From Sequoia sempervirens (taxonomy: Eukaryota; Streptophyta; Pinopsida; Cupressales; Cupressaceae), in contig VDFB02262614.1 of the NCBI GenBank assembly GCA_007258455.2, positions 1 to 64,000 of the forward strand: a stretch of DNA of 64,000 bases. Reading direction: 5' to 3'. The notes under the pieces are model-generated. The model saw only the letters and a program-made list of their open reading frames with translations. It was not told where the DNA came from and did not search any database. The translations under genes were made by a program, and so were the position numbers. Position 1 is the stretch's first letter; every line of letters starts with the position of its first letter. This document shows positions 47,861 through 57,804 of the stretch, piece by piece.

Positions 47861-50538
47861 AGAGAGATTATCAATTTACCCTGGTGTAATCTCCATGAAT
47901 CTTTAATCTAAAAAGACCATATAAATTTATTTATTGCACAAAGATTGGAGAAATACGGGGGACACATTCATCAAATGCAGCCAAGTCAGAAGTTGCAAAA
48001 TTTATTTTACGGTGAAAGAAGAAAACCCCCTGAAATCTAGGCAGGGTTAATTTAGTGGCAAACAAATAATTGCATTAAGAAGTTAAACTTTTATTGATTG
48101 AAGTTTAAAATCTGGAATTCAATGATTAAAAACTCAAATTCAATAACCTGGATTTGGCAGTCCGTGACAAAATCTTCCCTTCTGTAAAATTTCTCTTCAC
48201 CCTCTGTGTTTTCCATAACCCCCCTTCTTCTCCATTTTCTCTTTTTTTTTTTAAATTCAAGACATTCTTTCCAATCTCGATGAGCAAGGTACAGGTGTCT
48301 ATCAACACAGTTTTCAATTTTACACCTGGCACTTAATATTTACCTTGTTTAACACTTGGAGGAATTTTGTAAATCAAGAAATCTACCTCTCTAATCTTTA
48401 TTGTCGTGAAAGGTTTACAAGTTAGCTTCAATATTTTAATTATATCATGCTTTCCTCGATTTTACCCAAGACTGAGTTGATCTGGATAAATCATGCTGAC
48501 TCAACTTAATAAATTCTCGGGTGGGTAAAACTTTTAACTATTTAAATATATGAATGTTTATATAATTATTATTTGCTATTTTATTTATTTATTTATATTA
48601 TTGTTTTAATATATATTTTTATTTTATTTTATTTTTTAATAAATCCTTCACTTTAGATGTAATATTTTATTACATCCCTCTAATAATTTAAATTTAAATT
48701 TAAAATTTATCAAATTATTTAAATTTAAACTTTAAACTTTAAATCTCCATCATTTTAAAATACAAATTTGTATTTCATTTGCGTTTCAATGTAATTATAA
48801 CCTTAACATTAATTCAATATTTTTAATTATTAAGATTCCCTTAATAATTTAATAGTTTAATTTATTACTATAATTAAACTCATATTATAAAAATGAACTA
48901 TGAAGCTCAAAACAAGGACCAAATGAACATAGCAACGACTATGCCTGATACTAGAAACACATCAATTACCAATAATGATACACATCCAAATAACACGGTA
49001 AACGCATCAAGAATTATGACTTGAAACAATCAACATGAAACAGTACAATACCATAACGGGACGAAATACTGACGGACGATAGACACAGACAGGGACACTT
49101 CCTTGTCAAATCCTTAAACCACGTCATAACCATTGGGTATGTTGGGCACGCTCAGACCCGACGATGCGGGTGGAGTCGGTGCCCAGTACCTGTAGTCCTG
49201 TATAAAAACAAGTGTTGGAACAACATATATATATCTAATGTGAAACACATTGTGAGAGAGAATTGTGGTGTGGCAGGGCGCTCACGAATGAGCGATGCAA
49301 CACCGTCCCCCTCACCCAAACCTCAAACATCAACACAACATCATACATAGCATGAAATGAGTATTAAACAATTTACATAGTCACACAATATAGCATAATC
49401 AGGAAAGATGGTACCATGCATCATTATATTATCAACATCATAAAACACTATCATGTGTATCCAAGCAAAACACATAAGCTCAAATAGGAAAAACAATCAC
49501 CAATGTAATCTCGAGCTGCAACAAACGTAAATTATCCACATAGTCAAAAGAGAACAATATCATGAGGGGCACTCTGAGACATTTAGGTCTCTTCCATGTT
49601 GACCCAAAAGTTTGTTTTCTCTATGTGTCATTCATCCATTGTATTCGTTGTTTCATGAGTATTTGGGGAATGATGTCAATTCCAAGCTCTATTATATCAT
49701 TGTAGAAAAGACGTATACTAACCCTGAATCCATGGATCCCTTAGATGTTCATATTCTATGTTGTTTATTGCATTGCATTTGGGGGAAACCCCTTATCATG
49801 ACGCAAATTTATTAGAAAACGTATCATTGGTAAAGGGATTTCCAAATATGCTCTCATGTCCTTATCACATGACATTTATTATTTTTCTACTTTAAAGCAA
49901 TTTCTCACAGTATGGTGTCTTACAATTTCTTTAAAGTGGGGGCATACATTGGCATTTTTTGTTTCACTTCCTTCACAGGCGTTGAACTTAGTGTGGCATT
50001 GGCATAAAATTTTGATCATTTTGTAGCACCTTATCAGAGTTATCAAGGAGTATAACTCTTGTTATGGTTTTCATGGGTATACACCTAATGAAAATTTGTC
50101 CTCACTAGACCTAGTGTGTTTCTCATTTTTTCCTTGTCTTAAGTGCTCACCTAGTGAATATCAGACTTCACTAGCTTGTGTTGCCTTCTTGTTTGTGATT
50201 CACCTAGAAAATATCAAACTTTGTTATGGTGTGAGTCATGAATGCATTTTGGTGTGGATCCTAGCATAACACATATTGCTAGCTCATGATTATCCATACC
50301 CTCCTTTTACATTTTGACATTGTGTATGTTGTTTTATTGCATTTCATACATGTGTGTTCCTTTTTGTTTATGTTAGTTTTCCATGGGATGTTGGATCCTA
50401 GGGGATTGTGTGCTCCCCCTTGATCATTAGTCATCTATCTCTTCAATATCTTACATTTGGACTCCTCATGACATATATTTCTCTACTTTAGTGTGAGTCT
50501 GAGCATAAGTTCATACTTTCACTAAAGTGGGGGCTAAA
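47861..50538. other. Distal internal region of the 14-kb element
   Basis: No recognised coding region. The opposing open frames at 48,126-48,336 coincide and look accidental. AT-rich 48,540-48,900. GC-richer 49,080-49,310 with a TATAAAAA at 49,202. A second polypurine-like TTAAAGTGGGGGC lies at 49,931-49,943, about 600 bp before the true tract. Confidence 0.4.
50524..50533 (+). other. Polypurine tract of the 14-kb element
   Basis: AAAGTGGGGG, followed by CTAAA and then the LTR start TG at 50,539. It serves as plus-strand primer in LTR elements. The spacing to the LTR is slightly longer than usual. Confidence 0.7.
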
Positions 50539-51948
50539 TGTAGCATCGTAAATTGTCATCCTTGACAATTTCACAATATATTTTTCTCCCCTTTAAGTTA
50601 TTAGACCTAATTAAGCACTTAATTTCCTAAATTATGCATTCTATAACTTATTTTAAATATTTTCTAACAATTTGCAAGCATAAAAAAAATGCTCTCATTT
50701 AATACTTTATCTGCTACACTTTTATTTTTGAAAAATAGGGTTGGGACATTGGCGCCTAGGGCACCTATGTCCCTTATTTTGGCTCCAAATTCAAATATGT
50801 TGGTGTCAACATTTTATTATTTGAAATTAAAATGTATAAAGTCAGTTGTTGGGATTTAATTTTCAAGAATAGATTAAATGCCTATAAATACCTAGTTATT
50901 GCATCGTTTGAAATCTATCTAGAAACAAGTGAAGAAATCTAGCAAGTTGGTGAATTTATGATCAAGAAATTCTCAAGAGCATTATTCAGCAAGTCAAGAG
51001 CAGCCATTAAAGGATTTGTTACAGCAATTCAAGATCCAACATCATGTCAAATTTTATGTGAGTTTGTTCATGTTCATGTTTTCATATTGTTTGTGAAGGT
51101 TAACTCTTTGTAGGTCTCCAAGAAATTCAAGTCACTCAAGCAAGTGTGACTCAAACCTTGAGGTGATGTGTATGACTTCAATCATTCAATAAATCCATTG
51201 GAGGCTAGTGAGTTGCAGCACTTTGTGATTTCATCATTTTTTCATTTCATTTATCCATTATCATTGACATTGCTATTGTGGAAGTGGAAACAATTACACA
51301 AGGTTTGACTAAGGCAAGCCCCTAAATGGCACAACCTTTCCCCTCTCTTTGAATGTGTGGGTTTCAGATCTAAAGAGGATGGGATGAATTTTGGAGGTCA
51401 TTCACTCATTTCTACAATTAAATCCCTACACCTTGACAACTCATGGAAACTCAATTACAAAATTATCCAACAATGATCCAACAAGTTTGCAAATGGGAAA
51501 TGGAAGTGCAGATCCAACATTAAAGGACTATGAAAATACATCTAAGTTTTCCCTACTAAGATAGTGGTGTTTGGGGCACCTATGTCCTCAATTTTCAGCT
51601 CTAGATTTGAATCACACATGCATAGTGTCTTGTCCTTTTGTTTTTGTTGTCTAATTTTCTTTGTGATTTCTCAAACTTTATGTATTTGCATCAAAATTGT
51701 AATTGGAATCATTAGGATAATTAGATCATTGCATTTCATCCTTAGGATATTTCCAATTTTGGTTAAGGGTTGGTTGACTCACCTATCAGAATGTAATTCA
51801 ATCACACACCTTGTCCAAATCCATCAAACCTTCATTCCACCTTTGCATTTACAATCCATCTCTCCCCTTCATCATTTTTAAATGAAATTTGGGAAAGGTG
51901 TCAAACCCTAAGGTGAAAACTCAAAGGTTTCCCTTTCCCCATGTTTCA
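50539..51948 (+). repeat. 3' LTR of the 14-kb element (1410 bp)
   Basis: Starts TGTAGCATCGTAAATTGTC, ends CCCCATGTTTCA, followed by CTTGA. It aligns along its full length with 37,962-39,370, with many substitutions and a few small indels. TATAAATA at 50,883. Confidence 0.9.
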
Positions 51949-52250
51949 CTTGATACCAAACCACTACTCCAAGTTCAACCTTCAAATATATTTCCCAACC
52001 TCCATTCTTGAGGAGATATCTTCAAATTCTTGAAAAAAACAAAATGCACCAACATTTCATTTCCCTAGTAAAGTTTCCAAAATATACTGGTAAATAGATT
52101 TGTAACTATGATGTTTAATTGAACTCAGCATGACTTGTCCAATGGGTAGAGACATTTTTTTTTACAGAAGTTGGAGAACTTACCATTGAATGAGTAGTTT
52201 TCCTCCATGTTTGAGAGGGGAAACTCTCATAGGATATTTTTTTCATGTAA

Positions 52251-53254
52251 TTTTAACCATAAGCACAAAAAGGAAATAAAAAGGAAATAAAAATAAAATG
52301 GGAAGAATGGAGAATTCCTGGATAGATCAAATATGGAAAACTATTTCAAATTTCTCAACATGAACAAAGAAGGAAGAAAGGAAAATTAGTATGCAAAAAA
52401 TGAATAGATAACATATTCAATTTCTAAATACAATATTAGCAAAAGAGAGGAAATTTGATAGTTTACAATCATAAAATACAAGGGAAAATAAAGAATAAGT
52501 TGCACATTAGATGTAATAATAACTTGCAATCTAGGAAGAACAAGGTGAATAGATTACAAATTCAATAGCATTCTTTTTTTTAATTTAGTACAAAGTCCCT
52601 TTAACAATCTCTATACATAGCTACAGCAAAATGGTTGAAGTTCCCAGTTATGTAACTAGTTGTGTAACTCCCTTTGTAATAATCAAAATTCATTTTATAG
52701 GAAAATATTCACCTTCTCTAACCGTTCAACTACCCTTTTGGGGGGGTTTGAAAATATTTTGGAAATAAAAATATAATAATTTCACATAAACAAACATCAT
52801 AAATATTTTATTACAACAATTAGAAAAGTATATTTATAATATAATGTTAACTCTTATGTAATTTTAATTAGCATATGGCTATCACAACATTTTTTCAAGC
52901 ATCTAACATGTGTTCATTGTAGGTGCACCTCTCTCCGAATTATTTTGTCAAAGAATTTTTAGAGAAAGGAATATTCTACCTCTTCTACAAACTCAAAATT
53001 ATTTTCTAATTTCATAGAAATCATTTTGTAGTTTCATAATTTTCCCTCTAAAATCAAGTCTAGGCCTCTCGATCTGTCATATTCCTTTACAATTCTTCTT
53101 TGGTATCTCAATCCACTAGCATTGTAGAATCAAATTCATCAATTTCCTTGAGTTCATCATTCAACTAACCTTCATTTTTTTCATTTTCCAAATCTTTGAT
53201 TTCCATTGGAGCTTCCTCATTCCAATCTTCAAGATTATGATTTTAGGTGGAATG
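52251..53254 (-). repeat. Right copy of the roughly 1-kb dispersed repeat (partner 30,974-32,004)
   Basis: Same order of shared words as the left copy, from AGCACAAAAA to TTTTAGGTGGAATGT. The minus-strand acidic tail reads LEDWNEEAPMEIKDLEN and stops at the same TAG as the left copy. It could be the second LTR or 3' end of the older host element into which the 14-kb element inserted. TG/CA ends are not evident. Confidence 0.6.
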
Positions 53255-53260
53255 TGTTAG

Positions 53261-54070
53261 GATTAAGGTGACATCAACCTTGTAAATCTTGTATTTAATT
53301 ATTTCAAATATTGTATATAAATGCACTCATAAGAGATGAATGTTTTACTGGCAGTGGTAATTTTTTTCCATCAAGATTTTACTAGTACAATAATTAATTT
53401 TAATTGGTGGTAGTAATTAATTATTTATGGGCAAGAAGTTACTATTTACTAGATAAGTATCTTTGAAGCTATGGAAGTTCTAGGAACTCAAATTTTTGTG
53501 AGCTTGTTAAGACACTTGTAACCATTTTTCCATGGCTATTATAAGTCCATGGCAATTTGTGAAAGAAAAAAAAAAACCACCTTGAGAATATTAACAAACT
53601 AGGCACCCATTTTGGTGAGTCGGTTATAACCTACAAGGGCTATGTTAAGCATGTTGGGAAACTTCCAAGGTAGGGTGTTGGGATGTATCTTGTACATCCC
53701 ATATAATAGATTCTTAAGGAGGTATAAGTAAGAGGGAGGGAATGTGAGGAAATTCTTGTTCACGTGTGCTTGAGGGAGTGTGTGAGTAGAGTGAGTGAAA
53801 GGTGCTATCGGATTGAATATTGAAGAGGATATTTGGAAGTAGATGTATTGTAATCTTGCATTTGAAGATAATACATGATTGACCTCTCTTCTTGGTAGAT
53901 TTTTTTTCTCTAAAGGGTTTCCATGTAAAGCTTGTATTGTGAGATGATATTTTGTAGTTTCTTGCATTCTTATGTTGTTGATTTGTACCTCTTTATTTTT
54001 TCTATTGTATGGTGATTTATTCCTTTTTATTTTTATTTTAGTTTCATTTATGGCGGTTGTATTAAGCATG
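53261..54070 (+). mobile_element. Copia-type LTR, truncated
   Basis: TGTTAGGATTAAGGTG start, TATATAAATGC near 53,313, then at 53,906-53,940 TTTTTTTTCTCTAAAGGGTTTCCATGTAAAGCTTGTATTG. The last block is the same R-U5 signature as at 13,840-13,870. The antisense open frame across it (54,192-53,599) is a shadow. On the right it is cut at about 54,070 by the end of the next minus-strand unit. Confidence 0.45.
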
Positions 54071-54071
54071 T

Positions 54072-54268
54072 TTTTTATTATAGGAAAAAGATGTTTTGAA
54101 GGGGCCCCAAAACCCATTACAATATAAGTCGTCGCTTCATCATATAATCGAAAGCAGGACAAACAGCCAAAAAACAAAAAATAGACAGCCAAAAAAGGAA
54201 TAAAAAATAGAAGAAAACTAAAGACTTTTTAGAATGTTCGTAGCTTCAAGATCATTGTCAATAATCTT
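54072..54268 (-). other. 3' untranslated end with AATAAA
   Basis: Downstream of the pseudogene, the minus strand runs T-rich to GGGGCCCCTTCAAAACATC and CCTATAATAAAAAACATGC at about 54,085-54,068. This is a poly(A) signal near the junction with the copia-like LTR, so the unit probably inserted as a processed or LINE-type 3' end. Confidence 0.4.
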
Positions 54269-56136
54269 CTAATTATCATTCATAACTTCCACCACTTCAT
54301 CGGCAAGAATACCAGTCTTTGCATTAAGCTTTGTCTTATTGTGAGTACGAGTAGAAAGACCAGTGTCATTAGTAGTATTAAGCTGCATACCACCCTCAGT
54401 CGTCAAGTCTTTGGTTCCAGAAGTATTAGTCATCCATTTCCTTGCCTTCTTGTTCAGAAGACACAAACCCGTAGCCTCATTACACATGGCATGTCTGCTA
54501 ACCTCCACAACCTTATCTAACTTTCCTTCCAAAATAGCAAACTTTTGCTCATAATAATTCTTCATTTTGATCACTTCATTAGCAACCATCTTGAGAGTAT
54601 CAAAGATCTGGTTGACTTTAGCCTAAATCTTATCAATTTTAGCCTGCATAATCGACTCCTTATAAGAGGGGGCCTCATCAGCATTAGTGAAAGTTGCTCT
54701 GACCCTAACATTAGTAGAATTCATCTCATGAAACACCCACTTAAAAATATTAAACAAATAAAGGGAGTGTTCCTTAACAAGGCCAAGATAATCTGGCATA
54801 ACCACCCTCCTAAAATTAAAACCATGTTTATCAATAGCATAATCTGCATCAGAGTCCTCACTGGATGAAGCATTCTGCAAATTTTCCTTCCCTTTCTGAG
54901 CAAACATTTCCACCCCTTTATCCACATTTTGATCCAACACCTGGTTCTCCATAATAGGCACGCTTCCAACAATCCCATGTTGTCCATCCCTCTCTAAAAA
55001 CCCCAGAGAGCTAGTCTTTTGTTGAACCTTTTTGTTCTACACATTAAGAGCAGGGGAAACCCCCAGATGGCCCTTAATGATCCTAACCTCCTTGCTCAAA
55101 TACTTCCTCTCAGGCCCCTTCACCTTCTTACCACTAAAACCCTTCCCAGGAATAGAATGTTGGTTGGGCTGCTCGACCTCACCCTCAACGCCTGTGTCAT
55201 ACCCATCATACATTGAAGAAACTGGGGAAAGAGCCTTCTTTCTTTTCTTTCCATCATGCTTTCTCTTATTACCCCTTGCTACTTTCACAACTTTCAGCTT
55301 TTGTGAGGACTTCACAATCTCAACCTCAACACCCGACTCCACAACTTCGGAGGGAGCATTGGAATGAGGTTTTTTCCTCTTCTTACCCTCAAAATCAACA
55401 AGAGACTCCATATCACCTTCCAGAGAAGCCTCAAAACCAAGGGAGTGGTCCTCATCCTCAGAATTCTCCTCAAAACTAGTAACATATTCAAGATTTTTCT
55501 TTTTACTATCAACATAGGGTTGATTTGGGAGGATAATCACCTTAACATATAGTATCAACACAATAAGACCTTCATGGAGGGTAGGATTCTTAGGGTTTCA
55601 TCTGTGATCCCTAATGCTAGTTTCCAGTGAAACCAAGAGGTAATATGGAAACGACACTTGCTTTTTATGTCTAAAATGGTTCAATAAAATAGAATGGTGC
55701 CCTCAAATAGCAGAAAAGTGACCATCCAAAGTAAAGTACCTCATTATCTCCTTCGCGACATCTCTCCAAATTTCCTTGAGAGAACACAGATATCCACCAC
55801 ATTTCGTCAGTTCCGACTTCTTTTTCTCATTGTGTTTGAAGAAAACATCCATTGTCAGACCAGACTCATTCTTATCTCTGTAAAATTTCATCCCATCCAT
55901 CGACATACTAGTAATTTCTGCAATTAATTCCTCAATGATTGCAACTTCCTTGCCCCCAAATCCAACACTTTGTTATGTCAAGCCTCTAGAAAATCTTGGG
56001 ATTTCTTCTTATTGAACCCATGCAACCTCTCCATGTATGGGGTAACTCCCCCTGCTTCCAAAATCTCCCATAGCCTCCCGTTAGCTTTAACAGAGTCACA
56101 AGATTTGGGCTTGAATCTATTTCAGCTTCCACCCAT
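54269..56136 (-). pseudogene. Unrecognised gene family with lysine-rich and coiled-coil parts
   Basis: Starts ATG at 56,136 with a TGA at codon 5. Several stops and shifts follow (main segments 55,906-55,703, 55,561-55,037, 54,961-54,623 and 54,589-54,269). The N-terminal globular part has ANGRLWEILEAGGVTPYMER, GMKFYRDKNESG and CGGYLCSLKEIWRDVAKEIM. Then come an acidic region and lysine-rich, NLS-like patches (KKRKKP, KRKHDGKKRKKA). Then HGFNFRRVVMPDYLGLVKEH...LFNIFKWVFHEMNS, and a helical tail (MKNYYEQKFAILEGKLDKVVEVSRH). I do not recognise it. A poly(A)-type end (AATAAAAAAC) lies at about 54,085 on the same strand. Gag-like ORF of a retroelement or a host gene retrocopy are both possible. 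Confidence 0.5.
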
Positions 56137-56425
56137 GGTTGCAGAATGCAAAAATCCCAACAGAAGGAAAAATTTGCAAACAATCCGGATAAACTTAGCT
56201 AGCTTGCAATGGAAAATAGGAAACTTCAAGAACACAAAGGCTTCCCGGCTACCCATAATCCATGTGGAATTGACAATGTGGCAGAGGGAAATCATGAGAA
56301 AAGAGGGCCTAGTCATTCAATCCCACACACCATACCACCTGGCCTTTCCTCTCAACAAGCTACACCTCAAAGCAGGGCTCCACATAAGGAACACATGACA
56401 ATAGAACATCATTAAAACATACTCC

Positions 56426-56770
56426 TCAACACTTTTGAGCATCATGATGAATAATAGAGCGAGCCTCGAGGGGTAGGAGATCATGTTCACCCCACACCTT
56501 TGCATCATTTACCCCATAATTAGTGAAATAATCAACCAACCTATTTCCTTCTCTATAAACATGAGAGATATGGCATTGATCAAAGGATTCCACTATATTG
56601 ATAGCATCATTAATTAACACCTCCATCATCTAGGAAGGGTATGACAATTTTTTAAGATAATTAATGATATTGAGGGAATCATCCTCTAGCCAAATCTTAT
56701 TAAATCCTTTTGATTGTGCAATTTTCAACCCATGGTAGGTTGCAGATAGTAAGCATGTTAAAGTGGTTGA
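56426..56770 (-). pseudogene. RNase H domain fragment of an L1-type retrotransposon
   Basis: Minus-strand translation: SATYHGLKIAQSKGFNKIWLEDDSLNII...INDAINIVESFDQCHISHVYREGNRLVDYFTNYGV. It matches the RVT_3-type RNase H at the C-terminus of plant L1 ORF2, with the acidic WLEDDS and the HVYREGNR.VDY motif. One stop lies at about 56,630. The reverse transcriptase itself is not present to the right. It lies on the same strand as, and about 290 bp upstream of, the unknown pseudogene. Confidence 0.65.
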
Positions 56771-56844
56771 TTTTAGCATTATAAATAAGTTGAAACTCTA
56801 CATAGTAATTACATATTAAGGAAAAATAATTTTATATTTGCATA

Positions 56845-57804
56845 TTGTTGGAATTTCAATTCGCACCTTTGGAATGCAAATTAGAAATGGATAGCTATGC
56901 ACAGATAAACTTCTCTTCAAATTAGGAGGGGAAGCTCCCTCTTTGCTAATTATACTTAAAGAAAGTAAACTAAACTATTTGCCAATCTTTTTGTTCTCAG
57001 ATAAGAGCGCAAGGTTATAAAACTCTAGCATTGTAGCTAAGATTTTCTCTTTTTTAATTTCAACTACAACTAAGCCTACTCTAATGATGCTTTTAACAAC
57101 TCAAGTAAATTCAGAGCTTGAGAGTTAAAAGTAAACAAGGAATGATCTTGACACGGATACTTAAACAAACTCTCTCTCAACACACACATGAAGACTCATT
57201 GTACTTTTTGATGCAAGCTGAAATAAATACTATGTAAGTAGAACATATAAAACAAAACTTAAGAGAGTAGATCAAAGCAGCAAAGCAGGCATAAGATTTC
57301 CTTTCTTAAATTTCAAATAATGATTACACTTCAAGGATAGCAAGATTGTAGCAATAACAGGCTTATAGTTTTGCGATCAAACCATAATGCATTGACACAA
57401 ATAACACATGAAACTGAACAATATCTTGCAGCAAAAGGCAGGCATGCGAGCTTGTTCTTACACTAAGTGAACTAACACTGAATAACAACTTGCAGGAAAA
57501 AGTAGGCTCAGCAATTTTGTTATCACAATAACGGTTAAAGAAAAATGGGAAAGGCTACCCTTATTTTTACACAAGCGGAGGAGTAGGAAACCCTAAAATA
57601 TCCTTGCTTTTACAACAAGACTTTCCAACATGCAAGCTTTATTTTTAAAACTAAAACAAGATAACTATCTAACAACCTATTGAAAGAAAAGAAATAGGGA
57701 TAGTGCCAACTATTACAACTTGACATTTCTCTCTCACAAAGAATAGATAAGGATGAAACAAGAATAGCAAGAAACTCATAAAAGGCATCGAGTTAATTGT
57801 TGCT
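56845..57804 (-). mobile_element. 3' flank of gene-family copy 2, LTR-like end
   Basis: On the minus strand it runs from the stop of copy 2 through TTTTAAAAATAAAGC (poly(A)-like, about 57,640) to GAATTGAAATTCCAACA at 56,845, a plausible LTR CA end. The corresponding plus-strand copy of family 1 ends in CACATCAACA. No partner LTR is visible within the window. No coding content. Confidence 0.35.

Larger units (their letters stand above)
37962..51948 (+). mobile_element. 14-kb gag-protease LTR element (Tat/Ogre-like gypsy), non-autonomous
   Basis: TG...CA LTRs of 1409 and 1410 bp are in direct orientation, with an exact CTTGA target duplication at 37,957-37,961 and 51,949-51,953. A polypurine tract AAAGTGGGGG precedes the 3' LTR. 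Gag and protease relics of the Tat/Ogre style occupy 40.2-43.4 kb. From 43.4 to 50.5 kb no reverse transcriptase, RNase H or integrase motif is seen, although gag and protease remain readable. The internal region instead holds an antisense leucine-rich-repeat relic and AT-rich DNA. The LTRs differ at many positions, so this insertion is much older than the chromovirus. A TGG-beginning primer site candidate lies at 39,374. Confidence 0.85.

Noticed and set aside
53599..54192. 197-codon open frame on the minus strand
   Set aside because: It lies antisense to a copia-type LTR and the 3' end of another unit; residues are low complexity and it crosses the boundary between two elements.
55213..55479. 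Plus-strand open frames at 55,019-55,552
   Set aside because: Shadows of the lysine- and glutamate-rich minus-strand pseudogene.
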